A stretch of 64,000 bases of DNA. It comes from Streptomyces leeuwenhoekii (lineage in GTDB: Bacteria > Actinomycetota > Actinomycetes > Streptomycetales > Streptomycetaceae). A model generated the notes under the pieces. The model had not been told where the DNA came from. It saw only the letters and a program-made list of their open reading frames with translations, and made no database searches. Positions within the stretch are counted from its first letter, which is position 1. Each line of letters begins with the position of its first letter. Positions 42,819-51,014 of this stretch are shown piece after piece. The translations under genes and the position numbers were made by a program. The stretch lies in contig NZ_LN831790.1 of the NCBI RefSeq assembly GCF_001013905.1, positions 3,300,001 to 3,364,000 on the forward strand. The letters run 5' to 3'.

Positions 42819-43414
42819 TGACCGTACGCCGTCTGCTGGGGCTTCCCGTGCTGGCCGTGCTGCTCACCGGGTGCGGCATCCGGCCCACCGAGGTGCCGAC
42901 GGACTTCGGGCCGGCGCCCTCACGGGTGCGCTGCTCACCGCCCGACACGGCGGCGCCGGCCCCGGCCGGGACGCCGGTGCAGGTGTTCCTGCTGTGCGGG
43001 GCGTCCCTGGTGGCGGTGGACCGCACGGTGCGGGTCCCGGACGGCGCCACCGGCTCGCAGCGGCGCCTGCTGGTGGCGCAGGGGCTGCTGGACCAGCTCG
43101 CCGAGCCGCCGTCGGACACGGAGAAGGAGGCCGGGTACGGCACGGACGTGCGGGGCGGGACGAGCGTGACCGGGCCGCGCCCCGGCGACCCGGAGGACAC
43201 GCTGCGGCTCGACGTCTCCCCGGCGGACCTCAGCGCGTACGCGCTGTCCCAGATCGTCTGCACGTTCTCCGACTCGGCCGCGGCCGAGGGCGACGGCTCG
43301 GTGGTCCTGGGCGGCCCGGGCGACCGGCCGCCGTTCCGCTACACGTGCACGGACGAGGTCCGCGTCCGTCCCGGCGGCAGCGGACCGCCGTCGAGCGCGG
43401 TCACCGGCGGGTGA
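42818..43414 (+). CDS. Lipoprotein of the afsQ operon
   Basis: This 198-residue predicted lipoprotein has a signal MTVRRLLGLPVLAVLLTGCG with lipobox LTGC (Cys19). The mature part has several cysteines and resembles the GerMN-like region of small Streptomyces lipoproteins (RRLLVAQGLLDQLAEPPSDT). Its ATG overlaps the afsQ2 stop by one base, so it belongs to the afsQ operon and is well placed to influence sensing by AfsQ2 outside the membrane. That role is inferred from gene order only. Confidence 0.85.
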   Translation: MTVRRLLGLPVLAVLLTGCGIRPTEVPTDFGPAPSRVRCSPPDTAAPAPAGTPVQVFLLCGASLVAVDRTVRVPDGATGSQRRLLVAQGLLDQLAEPPSDTEKEAGYGTDVRGGTSVTGPRPGDPEDTLRLDVSPADLSAYALSQIVCTFSDSAAAEGDGSVVLGGPGDRPPFRYTCTDEVRVRPGGSGPPSSAVTGG

Positions 43415-43527
43415 CGGACCGGGTGCCGGGCGGGACGGCGGCCGTCGTGGGCGTGTGGCGCACGCCTCACCCGAGTGGGCGAGGGCGAGGCGGAACCGTT
43501 CCCGCCGGGTGCCGCGTCTAGGGGGGC

Positions 43528-44079
43528 GTGCAGCGTCAAGGCTCCATCGGCGGCAGCGCCGCGATCCGCATCCGTGTGACGGGGGGTGCCCTCCTCGTCG
43601 CGCATCTCGCGCTCGTCGCCTGGTGCACGCTCCGGCCGCTGGACGTTCCGTGGGTGATGCCCGCCAATGTGCACCCGCTCGACGGCATCCGGGCCGATCT
43701 GGCGCTGGGCTGGCCGGAGGCGGCCCGGCGCATCGGCGAGGGGCTCGCCCTGCTGGCGCCGCTCGGCGTGCTGCTGCCGATGGCGGGCGGGCGGCTGTCC
43801 GTCTCGCCGCTGGCCTCGCTGTTCCGCACGGTGGCCGCGGGCGCGCTGCTGTCGCTCGGCATCGAGCTGCTGCAGACCGGGGTGCCCGGCCGGGTCGTGG
43901 ACATCGACTCCCTGCTGCTCAACACCGCGGGCGTGGCGCTCGCCCATCTGCTCGTGGTCCCCGCGGGCCGGGCCTGGGTCCGTCGCAGGTCCGCCCTCCG
44001 GTCCGGCGCGGGCCTCCTCCGGGAGGAGCCGTCTCAGGGCCGTACCCCGACGATTCCCAGGGTCGGGATCGCCCCGTAG
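43528..44079 (+). CDS. VanZ family membrane protein
   Basis: This 183-residue protein has four or five hydrophobic segments and the VanZ-like pattern: an early helix with WCTLRPL, an amphipathic loop NVHPLDGI, GVLLPMAGGRLS, then SLGIELLQTGVPGRVVDIDS followed by LLNTAGVALAHLL. These acidic and glutamine residues in the third and fourth helices are the family signature. VanZ confers teicoplanin resistance in enterococci, but most Streptomyces homologues have unknown roles. It starts at GTG 43528, about 110 bp after the lipoprotein gene. Confidence 0.88.
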   Translation: MQRQGSIGGSAAIRIRVTGGALLVAHLALVAWCTLRPLDVPWVMPANVHPLDGIRADLALGWPEAARRIGEGLALLAPLGVLLPMAGGRLSVSPLASLFRTVAAGALLSLGIELLQTGVPGRVVDIDSLLLNTAGVALAHLLVVPAGRAWVRRRSALRSGAGLLREEPSQGRTPTIPRVGIAP

Positions 44080-44235
44080 AGCGACGCTTTGACCCGTTCG
44101 TCTCCGTAGTGTGGAGGGCAGTAGAACAGACGACCCTCCGGCCGGGACCGACGCCGGGGGCGTCCGGGGCGCCCGTCCCGCCGTGCCGGCCGAAGCGCCC
44201 GCAGGGGAACGACCGAACGACACCGAGGAGTCGCC

Positions 44236-44439
44236 ATGTCCCGCCTCGCCCGACCCACCGACGGCCGCATGATCGCGGGAGTGTGTGCCGCGCTGGCGCG
44301 GCGCTTCGGCACCTCCGCGACGACCATGCGCGCGATCTTCCTGCTCTCCTGTCTGCTGCCGGGCCCGCAGTTCCTGCTCTACATCGCTCTGTGGGTGCTG
44401 CTGCCCTCGGAGGAGAAGGCGGCCCGCGCGGCCTGGTGA
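44236..44439 (+). CDS. PspC domain-containing small membrane protein
   Basis: This 67-residue protein is a stand-alone PspC domain: RLARPTDGRMIAGVCAALAR, RFGTSATTMRAIFLLSCLLP, then a hydrophobic helix LLYIALWVLLPSEE. PspC proteins act in envelope-stress sensing in proteobacteria; in actinobacteria single-domain copies are common and unassigned. A good ribosome site (GAGGAG) precedes ATG 44236. A very strong terminator follows 20 bp after the stop. Confidence 0.9.
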   Translation: MSRLARPTDGRMIAGVCAALARRFGTSATTMRAIFLLSCLLPGPQFLLYIALWVLLPSEEKAARAAW

Positions 44440-44459
44440 GCGACGTGCTCCCGTACATG

Positions 44460-44500
44460 CCGACGGGGCGCATCCGGTCGGACCGGATGCGCCCCGTCGG
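44460..44500. terminator. Exceptionally long perfect hairpin, bidirectional terminator
   Basis: Arms of 20 bp (CCGACGGGGCGCATCCGGTC and its exact complement) are separated by one base, between the pspC-like gene and the convergent small secreted-protein gene. The extra pair at 44459/44501 also matches. Confidence 0.9.
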
Positions 44501-44520
44501 CGCATGGGGCTGAGGGCGGC

Positions 44521-44853
44521 TCAGATGAGGGGGAGGGTCACCGGCAGGCTGTTCACCGGCAGGCCGCCGAGAAGGCCGGCCAGCGGGTCGGTCGGGCTCT
44601 GGGGGAGCTTCTGGGCGGTCGGCTGGACGGCGCGCAGACCGCCCTCGGCCGCGGTCTCGCCCTGGGACAGCGCCTCACCCGCACCCGGCAGCGACCGGGT
44701 GAGGCTCTCCGCCGGAAGCGTCCGGGTGATGGGGTCCAGAGCCTGGCCCGGGTCCGGCGCACCGTTGACGGCACCGGCCGTGCCCGCGCCGGCGGCGGCG
44801 AAGGCGGCGCCGAGGGCGACGGCACCGAGGGTCTTGGCAGCAGACTGCTTCAT
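44521..44853 (-). CDS. Small secreted protein
   Basis: This 110-residue protein has a signal peptide (KQSAAKT then LGAVALGAAFAAAGAGTAGA) and a mature part of about 80 residues with DPITRTLPAESLTRSLPGAG, PQSPTDPLAGLLGGLP and a hydrophobic end VNSLPVTLPLI. No cysteines or known domain occur. The PLAGLLGG ending echoes the secreted protein at 37816-38220. ATG 44853 has a plausible GAGGA site upstream. Function is unknown; it may be a surface or matrix component. Confidence 0.8.
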   Translation of the reverse strand: MKQSAAKTLGAVALGAAFAAAGAGTAGAVNGAPDPGQALDPITRTLPAESLTRSLPGAGEALSQGETAAEGGLRAVQPTAQKLPQSPTDPLAGLLGGLPVNSLPVTLPLI

Positions 44854-44933
44854 GAAAATGAGTCCTCGAAAAAGGGGATGATGGGGATGAGCGGTGCTCG
44901 ACCGTAAACACGAGGCACCGCCCGCCGCAAACA

Positions 44934-44974
44934 TCGAAATGCGGACGGATTGTGAAAGCCTGTCCGCATATCGA
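44934..44974 (-). terminator. Terminator downstream of add
   Basis: TCGAAATGCGGAC and GTCCGCATATCGA pair with one mismatch around a 15-nt loop, starting 57 bp beyond the adenosine deaminase stop codon. Confidence 0.6.
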
Positions 44975-45030
44975 GACCATGGACCCGCGAGGCTGCCACC
45001 CGATCCCGGATCAGTGCTGGTCAGAGCGGA

Positions 45031-46149
45031 CTAACGGAAGAGCCATTCGGATTTCAGTTCGGCATATCCGGGCTTGATGACGTCATTGATCATGGCCAGC
45101 CGTTCGTCGAAAGGAATGAACGCTGATTTCATCGCATTGACGGAGAACCACTGCATGTCGTCGAGCGTGTAACCGAATGCTTCGACAAGATGCTCGAATT
45201 CCCGGCTCATGCTGGTGTGGGACATCAGCCGGTTGTCCGTGTTCACCGTCGCGCGGAAGTGCAGGCGGCGCAGCAGCCCGATGGGGTGCTCGGCGTAGGA
45301 GGAGGCGGCCCCCGTCTGGAGGTTGGAGCTGGGGCACAGCTCCAGCGGGATCCGCTTGTCGCGGACGTAGGAGGCGAGCCGCCCCAGCCTGACCGAGCCG
45401 TCCTCGCGCACCTCGATGTCGTCGATGATGCGTACCCCGTGCCCCAGCCGGTCGGCGCCGCACCACTGGAGCGCCTGCCAGATGGACGGCAGGCCGAAGG
45501 CCTCCCCGGCGTGGATGGTGAAGTGGTTGTTCTCCCGCTTCAGGAACTCGAAGGCGTCGAGATGCCGGGTGGGCGGGTGACCGGCCTCGGCACCGGCGAT
45601 GTCGAAGCCGACGACGCCCGCGTCCCGGTAGCGGTTGGCGAGTTCGGCGATCTCCAGGGAGCGGGCCGCGTGCCGCATGGCGGTCAGCAGCGCGCCGACG
45701 CGGATGCGGTGGCCGGCCTCCCGCGCCCGCCGCTCGCCCTCCCTGAAGCCCTCGTCGACGGCTTCGACGACCTCTGCCAGGGTGAGTCCGCCCTCCAGGT
45801 GCTGCTCGGGGGCGTAGCGCACCTCGGCGTAGACGACGCCGTCGCGGGCGAGGTCCTCGGCGCACTCGGCGGCGACGCGGACGAGCGCCTCGCGGGTCTG
45901 CATGACGGCGACGGTGTGGGAGAAGGTCTCCAGGTACCGCTCCAGGGACCCGGAGTCGGCGGCTTCCCGGAACCACAGGCCGAGCTCGCCGGGATCGGTG
46001 TGCGGCAGTTCCGAGTAGCCGGTGGCACGGGCGAGTTCGACGATCGTGGCCGGGCGCAGCCCGCCGTCGAGGTGGTCGTGCAGCAGAACCTTCGGCGCCC
46101 GGCGGATCTGGTCCGGCGTCGGGCTCTTCGCGGTGCTCTGGCTCGTCAT
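45031..46149 (-). CDS. add: Adenosine deaminase
   Basis: This 372-residue zinc enzyme deaminates (deoxy)adenosine to (deoxy)inosine, which PNP then cleaves. It has the HxH pair His24/His26 ([10 protein letters not shown]), [24 protein letters not shown] (zinc His and catalytic Glu), [20 protein letters not shown], and [11 protein letters not shown] with the zinc Asp. All metal ligands are present. ATG 46149 lies 17 bp downstream of the palindrome CTACGCGCGTAG with TACAGT between as likely -10, so repression by the nucleoside-regulon protein is probable. Confidence 0.95.
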   Translation of the reverse strand: MTSQSTAKSPTPDQIRRAPKVLLHDHLDGGLRPATIVELARATGYSELPHTDPGELGLWFREAADSGSLERYLETFSHTVAVMQTREALVRVAAECAEDLARDGVVYAEVRYAPEQHLEGGLTLAEVVEAVDEGFREGERRAREAGHRIRVGALLTAMRHAARSLEIAELANRYRDAGVVGFDIAGAEAGHPPTRHLDAFEFLKRENNHFTIHAGEAFGLPSIWQALQWCGADRLGHGVRIIDDIEVREDGSVRLGRLASYVRDKRIPLELCPSSNLQTGAASSYAEHPIGLLRRLHFRATVNTDNRLMSHTSMSREFEHLVEAFGYTLDDMQWFSVNAMKSAFIPFDERLAMINDVIKPGYAELKSEWLFR

Positions 46150-46165
46150 TTCCGCACTGTAACTC

Positions 46166-46177
46166 CTACGCGCGTAG
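46166..46177. promoter_or_regulatory. Nucleoside-regulon operator at add
   Basis: CTACGCGCGTAG, perfect palindrome, 17 bp upstream of the minus-strand add start, immediately upstream of the probable -10 (TACAGT on the minus strand). It lies in the add / alpha-beta hydrolase intergenic region and could also affect the divergent gene. Confidence 0.8.
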
Positions 46178-46308
46178 AGGGACGCGGGGTTGTTCGCGGT
46201 GGTGTGCCGGTGTACGAATCGTGGTGCGGGGGTGTACGAATGCGTCGATACGCAACGGTGACCGCACGGACGGGTGGCGTACACCCGCACTTCTGAGACT
46301 GTTCTGTC

Positions 46309-47070
46309 ATGGCACAGCAAGCGACGCCGGCTCGCACGGCACGACTGGGGCGGGCGCTCGGTCCGGAGCCGACGCCGGTGAGCGGCGTGGTCCTGCTGCT
46401 CCCCGGCGGCGACGAGGTGTCGGACCGCAGGCCCGCTCCCCTGCTGGCGACCGCGTCGATGCGCGCGCTCGGCCGCCGCCTGTCCCGCGCGGGGCGGCCC
46501 GAGGGCCTGGTCGCGCACGTGGTGCACTACCGCTACCGCGGCTGGAACGGCGGCGAGGCGCATCTGGCCCAGGACGCCTCATGGGCCGCCGACGAGGTGG
46601 TACGGCGCTACGGGGACGTGCCCGTCTGCCTGGCCGGCGTCGGCATGGGCGGCCGGGCGGCGCTGCGCGCGGGCGGGCACGACGCCGTCGAGGCGGTGGT
46701 CGCCCTCGCCCCGTGGCTGCCGGAGGGGGACGTGGCCGCGTCGCCCGAACCGGTGAAACAGCTCGCCGGACGGCATGTGCTGATCGTGCACGGCACGAAC
46801 GACACGCGGACCGATCCCGAACTGTCGTTCCGGCTGGCGGCCCGCGCCAAGAAGGCGAACCGGGACGTGTGCCGGTTCGAGGTCCACTCCGACGGCCACG
46901 GGCTGCACCACTACCGCGACGAGGTCCAGGCGCTGGTCGAGGACTTCGTGATGGGCGTGCTGTTCGGCCGGGCGTTCGCGCGGCCGGTGGCGGACGCGCT
47001 GGCGGCCCCGCCGCCGCTCGGGCTGCGGATGCCGCTGGCGGCGGGGTTCGGCACGTCCCTGCGGCGGTAG
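46309..47070 (+). CDS. Alpha/beta hydrolase-fold protein without nucleophile
   Basis: This 253-residue protein has an alpha/beta hydrolase core: [10 protein letters not shown] (oxyanion strand), [18 protein letters not shown], the nucleophile elbow, [12 protein letters not shown] (Asp165) and SDGHGLHHY (His197). At the elbow, where GxSxGG is expected, it reads GVGMGG: the serine is replaced by Gly112, and no Cys or Asp takes its place. It is therefore probably not a hydrolase and may bind a ligand. It is divergent from add across the nucleoside operator. Function is unknown. Confidence 0.82.
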   Translation: MAQQATPARTARLGRALGPEPTPVSGVVLLLPGGDEVSDRRPAPLLATASMRALGRRLSRAGRPEGLVAHVVHYRYRGWNGGEAHLAQDASWAADEVVRRYGDVPVCLAGVGMGGRAALRAGGHDAVEAVVALAPWLPEGDVAASPEPVKQLAGRHVLIVHGTNDTRTDPELSFRLAARAKKANRDVCRFEVHSDGHGLHHYRDEVQALVEDFVMGVLFGRAFARPVADALAAPPPLGLRMPLAAGFGTSLRR

Positions 47071-47144
47071 CGCCGCCGGCGGCGCGCCGTCCACGGCGGG
47101 CACGCGCGGACCGCGGCCCGACGGGCGGGGCCGCGCGCCGCCCC

Positions 47145-48098
47145 TCAGTCCGGGAGCAGATGGCCCCGCCTGGACAGCAGGAACCTCTTGAACGCCGCCA
47201 CCGGCGGCGTGTCCGGCCGGCCCGCCAGCCAGGCCACCCCGATCTCGCGGGCCGCGCGGGGCGCCGTGACCGTCAGTTCGACCACGCCCGGGCGGGGCAC
47301 GGCGGGCGGCGGCAGCAGGGCGACGCCCAGACCGGCCGCGACCAGGCCGCGCAGGGTCTCGGCCTCCTCGCCCTCGAAGGCCACCCGCGGCCGGAACCCG
47401 GCCTCCCGGCACAGGGCGTCGGTGATGCGGCGCAGCCCGTAGCCGGGCTCCAGGGTCACGAACATCTCGTCGGCGGCCTCGGCCAGGCGCACACGGCGGC
47501 GGGCCGCCAGACGGTGGTCGGCGGGCACGACCAGGCGCAGCTTCTGCTCGTCGAGACGGCGGGCGACCAGGTCCGGCGCGTCGGGGACCGGCGAGGTCAG
47601 GCACAGGTCCAGCTCCCCGGCGCGCAGCCGCTCCAGCATCGCCTCGCCGTAGTTCTGCACCAGGCTGAAGCGGACGCGCGGGTGATCGGCGCGGAAGGCG
47701 TGCAGCAGCCCGGGCACGGTCTCGGCGCCCATGGTGTGCAGAAAGCCGAAGGCGACCTTGCCGGTGGCCGGGTCGGCGTCCGCGCGGACCTCCTCGGCGG
47801 CCCGCTCGATCTCGGCCAGGGCCCGTTCGACGGAGGCGAGGAAGGTGCGCCCGGCGGGGGTGAGGGAGACCGTGCGGCCGCGGCGGGCGAACAGGTCGAC
47901 GCCCAGGTCCTGTTCGAGGCGGACCAGGGCGCGCGAGAGGGTCGACTGGGGGACGTTCATCTCCTGCGCGGCACGCGTGACGTGCTCGGTGCGGGCGACG
48001 CCGGCGAAGTGGGCCAGGCGCGGCGCGAGCAGCGCGACGATGTCTTCTGTGTCACCGGACGGTGACAGGCGACCCTGTGACCTCTGCTGATGCACCAT
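47145..48098 (-). CDS. LysR family transcriptional regulator
   Basis: This 317-residue LysR regulator has an N-terminal winged helix (about 24-85: HFAGVARTEHVTRAAQEMNV, PQSTLSRALVRLEQDLGVDL, RRGRTVSLTPAG) and the two-lobe effector domain (VAFGFLHTMGAETVPGLLHA onward). It is divergent from an MFS transporter gene with 63 bp between, the standard arrangement for a regulator of its neighbour. The gap includes ATGG-cgatt-CCAT (48109-48121) as a possible site. The effector is unknown. ATG 48098 gives the start. Confidence 0.93.
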   Translation of the reverse strand: MVHQQRSQGRLSPSGDTEDIVALLAPRLAHFAGVARTEHVTRAAQEMNVPQSTLSRALVRLEQDLGVDLFARRGRTVSLTPAGRTFLASVERALAEIERAAEEVRADADPATGKVAFGFLHTMGAETVPGLLHAFRADHPRVRFSLVQNYGEAMLERLRAGELDLCLTSPVPDAPDLVARRLDEQKLRLVVPADHRLAARRRVRLAEAADEMFVTLEPGYGLRRITDALCREAGFRPRVAFEGEEAETLRGLVAAGLGVALLPPPAVPRPGVVELTVTAPRAAREIGVAWLAGRPDTPPVAAFKRFLLSRRGHLLPD

Positions 48099-48161
48099 GG
48101 GAACGATTATGGCGATTCCATGCATTGGACGGATCAGCGGGCGCCTTCGTACGGTCGCAGC

Positions 48162-49448
48162 ATGACTCCCGCCAGTACCGGGGCGTCCACCACCGTGGGC
48201 GCCGCCTCCGCCGTCTCTGCACCCGACTCCGCCTCCCCGTCCGAGTCCCGTATGACCCCCGGTGGGCCCGGCTACCGCCGGATGAGCCTCGCCCTGTTCC
48301 TCGCGGGCGTCGCCACCTTCGCCCTGCTGTACTCCACGCAGGCCCTGCTGCCGCTGATCTCCGGTGACTTCGGCGTGAGCGCCAGCGACGCGAGCTGGAC
48401 GGTGGCCGCCGCGACCGGTGGTCTGGCGGTCTTCGTGCTGCCGATGAGCGCGCTCTCGGAGCGCTTCGGGCGGCGTACGGTCATGACGGTGTCGCTGGCG
48501 GTCGCGGTGACCGTGGGGCTGCTGGTCCCCTTCGCCCCCTCGCTGCCCGCGCTGGTGGCGCTGCGGGCGGTGCAGGGTGCGGCGCTGGCGGGGCTGCCGG
48601 CCTCGGCGACGGCCTACCTCGCGGAGGAGGTGACGCCGAAGGCGCTGGTCACCGCCATCGGCCTGTTCGTGGCGGGCAACAGCGTCGGCGGCATGAGCGG
48701 GCGCATCGTCACCGGCTGGGTCGCCCAGGAGTGGGGCTGGCGGATCGCCGTCGGCGTGGTCGGGGCGCTCGCGGTGGCGTGCGCGGTGGCCTTCCGGCTG
48801 CTGCTGCCGAAGCCGAAGCACTTCCGCCCGGGTTCGCTGCGTCCGCGGGTGCTCGCCCGCACGGTCCGCGACCACCTCGCCAACCCGCTGCTGCGCCGCC
48901 TGTACGCGATCGGCGCCCTGTTCATGACGGTGTTCGGCGGCGTCTACACGGTGATCGGCTACCGCCTGACCGAGGCGCCGTTCTCCCTGCCGCAGGGCAT
49001 CGTCGGCTCCGTCTTCCTCGTCTACCTGGTCGGCACGGTCTCGGCGTCGACCGCCGGCCGCCTGGTGGGCCGTCTCGGGCGGCGCGGGGCGCTGTACCTG
49101 GCGGGCGGTACGACGGCGGCCGGGCTGCTGCTCTCGCTGGCGCCGTCCCTGCCGCTGGTCCTGCTGGGCCTGGTGCTGATCACGGCGGGCTTCTTCGCGG
49201 GGCACGCGGTGGCGTCGTCGGCGGTCGGCAAGACCGCGGCGCACGGCCGCGCCCAGGCGTCGGCCCTGTACCAGTCCGCGTACTACGTCGGCTCCAGCGC
49301 GGGCAGCACGGTGGGCGCCGTGGCCTTCCACGCCCAGGGCTGGGCCGGGACGGTCGCCGTCGGGCTGCTGGCCGTGGCGGGCGTCGGGGCCATCACACTG
49401 CTCGGCTCCCGGGCGGCGCGGCGGGAGCGGTACGCCGTGACGGCCTGA
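48162..49448 (+). CDS. MFS transporter (DHA1-type efflux)
   Basis: This 428-residue protein has 12 predicted helices after a disordered N-terminal tail of about 40 residues. MFS motifs are clear: SERFGRRTVMTVSLAVAV between helices 2 and 3, and ALRAVQGAALAGLPASATAY with FVAGNSVGGMSGRIVTGWVA. This matches the YnfM/CynX-like group of putative efflux carriers. It is divergent from the LysR regulator that probably controls it. Substrate is unknown. ATG 48162 was chosen; ATG 48252 (MTPGGPGYRRM) would remove the tail. Confidence 0.92.
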   Translation: MTPASTGASTTVGAASAVSAPDSASPSESRMTPGGPGYRRMSLALFLAGVATFALLYSTQALLPLISGDFGVSASDASWTVAAATGGLAVFVLPMSALSERFGRRTVMTVSLAVAVTVGLLVPFAPSLPALVALRAVQGAALAGLPASATAYLAEEVTPKALVTAIGLFVAGNSVGGMSGRIVTGWVAQEWGWRIAVGVVGALAVACAVAFRLLLPKPKHFRPGSLRPRVLARTVRDHLANPLLRRLYAIGALFMTVFGGVYTVIGYRLTEAPFSLPQGIVGSVFLVYLVGTVSASTAGRLVGRLGRRGALYLAGGTTAAGLLLSLAPSLPLVLLGLVLITAGFFAGHAVASSAVGKTAAHGRAQASALYQSAYYVGSSAGSTVGAVAFHAQGWAGTVAVGLLAVAGVGAITLLGSRAARRERYAVTA

Positions 49449-49579
49449 TCCCCGGCCGGCGGCGTCCCCGGGGCGGCCCTCCCCCTGCTCCGGGAGCCGT
49501 TGTCAGTGCCCTGCGGTAGCTTCCGAAGTGCGGGGCGCGAAGACGCGCACGACGGGACGGCCACAGGGGTGGGTGGACG

Positions 49580-50596
49580 ATGACCAAGGGCACGGCGGTG
49601 ACCGCGGAGCTGGACTCCGCGCTGGAGCGGCACCGGGTCGAGCTGACCGGCTACTGCTACCGGATGCTCGGCTCCTCCTTCGAGGCGGAGGACGCGGTGC
49701 AGGACACCCTGGTCCGCGCCTGGCGGAGCTATGACAAGTTCGAGGGCCGCTCCAGCCTGCGCTCCTGGCTCTACCGCATCGCGACCAACGTCTGCCTGGA
49801 CATGCTGTCCGCGGGCAGCAAGCGGGCCCGGCCCATGGACCTGACGGAGTCGTCGCCGCTGGCCCGGGCCGCCCTGTCGCCCCGGCCGGACCACACCTGG
49901 CTGGAGCCGGTGCCGGACGCCCGCGTGCTGCCCTCGGTGGAGGACCCGGCGGAGGCCGCGGTCGCCAAGGAGTCGGTGCGGCTCGCCTTCATGGCCGCCC
50001 TCCAGCGGCTGCCGCCCAAGCAGCGGGCGGTGCTGATCCTGCGCGAGGTGCTGGCGTGGAAGGCGAGCGAGGTCGCCGAGCTGCTGGGCACCTCGGTCGC
50101 CTCGGTCAACAGCGCCCTTCAGCGGGCCCGCGCCACGCTGGCCGAGCGGGCGGACCGGGGGGCCGACGCGGCGGTCTCCGATCCCCTGGACGAGGAGCAG
50201 CGCAAGCTGCTGGAGCGCTATGTCGCCGCGTTCGAGGGATACGACATGACGGCCCTGACGGCCCTGCTGCACGAGGACGCCGTCATGACGATGCCGCCGT
50301 TCGACCTGTGGCTGACCGGCCCCGCGGACATCACCGGCTTCATGACGACGCTCGGCGCCTCCTGCGCCGACTCCCGTCTGGTGCCCGTGCGGGCCAACGG
50401 GCTGCCGGGATTCGCCCACTACAAGCCGGACCCGGAGGCGGGCGGTTTCACACCGTGGGCGATCCAGGTGCTGGAGATATCAGACGGCCGGATCACCGGG
50501 TTCCACTGCTTCCTCGACACCCGGCGGTGGTTCCCGCTGTTCGGGCTGCCCCTCCGTCTCGAAGCCGAGACCGGTCAGGCCGAGCAGGGCCTGTAG
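49580..50596 (+). CDS. ECF sigma factor with C-terminal SnoaL-like domain (SigG type)
   Basis: This 338-residue protein has sigma region 2 (LTGYCYRMLGSSFEAEDAVQ, SSLRSWLYRIATNVCLDML), region 4 (LQRLPPKQRAVLILREVLAW, VAELLGTSVASVNSALQRAR) and a C-terminal domain of about 130 residues of SnoaL/NTF2 type (YVAAFEGYDMTALTALLHED, DLWLTGPADITGFM). In this ECF group the NTF2-like tail replaces a separate anti-sigma factor. No anti-sigma gene is next to it, but a STAS-domain gene overlaps its 3' end on the other strand. Confidence 0.93.
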   Translation: MTKGTAVTAELDSALERHRVELTGYCYRMLGSSFEAEDAVQDTLVRAWRSYDKFEGRSSLRSWLYRIATNVCLDMLSAGSKRARPMDLTESSPLARAALSPRPDHTWLEPVPDARVLPSVEDPAEAAVAKESVRLAFMAALQRLPPKQRAVLILREVLAWKASEVAELLGTSVASVNSALQRARATLAERADRGADAAVSDPLDEEQRKLLERYVAAFEGYDMTALTALLHEDAVMTMPPFDLWLTGPADITGFMTTLGASCADSRLVPVRANGLPGFAHYKPDPEAGGFTPWAIQVLEISDGRITGFHCFLDTRRWFPLFGLPLRLEAETGQAEQGL

Positions 50597-50914
50597 GGCG
50601 GGGCCGGGGCCGCGCAGGCGTATCCGGCCCCCGGCCCGCCTGGCGGCCAGCTCCAGGCGGGCCAGCAGCTCGACGACGGCCAGCCCCGGCGGGCCCAGCC
50701 CGCCGACGTCGCAGACGACGACCGGGGCCCCGGTGGTCTCCAGCAGCGCGCGCACCTCGTCGCAGAGCCGGGGCACCTCCCGCGGCGAGACGGGGCCCGA
50801 CAGCACGAGTACGGCGGGTGTCACGGCATCCACATGCGGTAGACCCGGGGCGGTCGCGGAACTCATCGGTGCGGGACGGGGCCCCGCGGGGGGGGGCGCC
50901 CCGGCGAAGATCAC
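50480..50914 (-). CDS. STAS domain protein (anti-sigma factor antagonist-like)
   Basis: This 144-residue protein contains a STAS-like fold: AVLVLSGPVSPREVPRLCDE, APVVVCDVGGLGPPGLAVVE, LARLELAARRAGGRIRLRGP and LLGLTGLGF. The usual phospho-acceptor motif D-x-S/T is replaced by VGGLGPPG, so switching by phosphorylation is unlikely. GTG 50914 has GAGG 5 nt upstream; ATG 50866 is an alternative. Its last 117 bp lie antisense within the 3' end of the ECF sigma gene, an unusually long convergent overlap. A link to that sigma factor is possible. Confidence 0.75.
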   Translation of the reverse strand: MIFAGAPPPAGPRPAPMSSATAPGLPHVDAVTPAVLVLSGPVSPREVPRLCDEVRALLETTGAPVVVCDVGGLGPPGLAVVELLARLELAARRAGGRIRLRGPGPALQALLGLTGLGFETEGQPEQREPPPGVEEAVEPGDPAV

Positions 50915-51014
50915 ATCGACCTCGCGGCGCCGCGCACCCGAGAATTGCCTGCATGTGCCACATACCCGCTCCGGCCGCCCTGCCCGACGCCCTCCTCACC
51001 GCCGGGGAGGCGCC

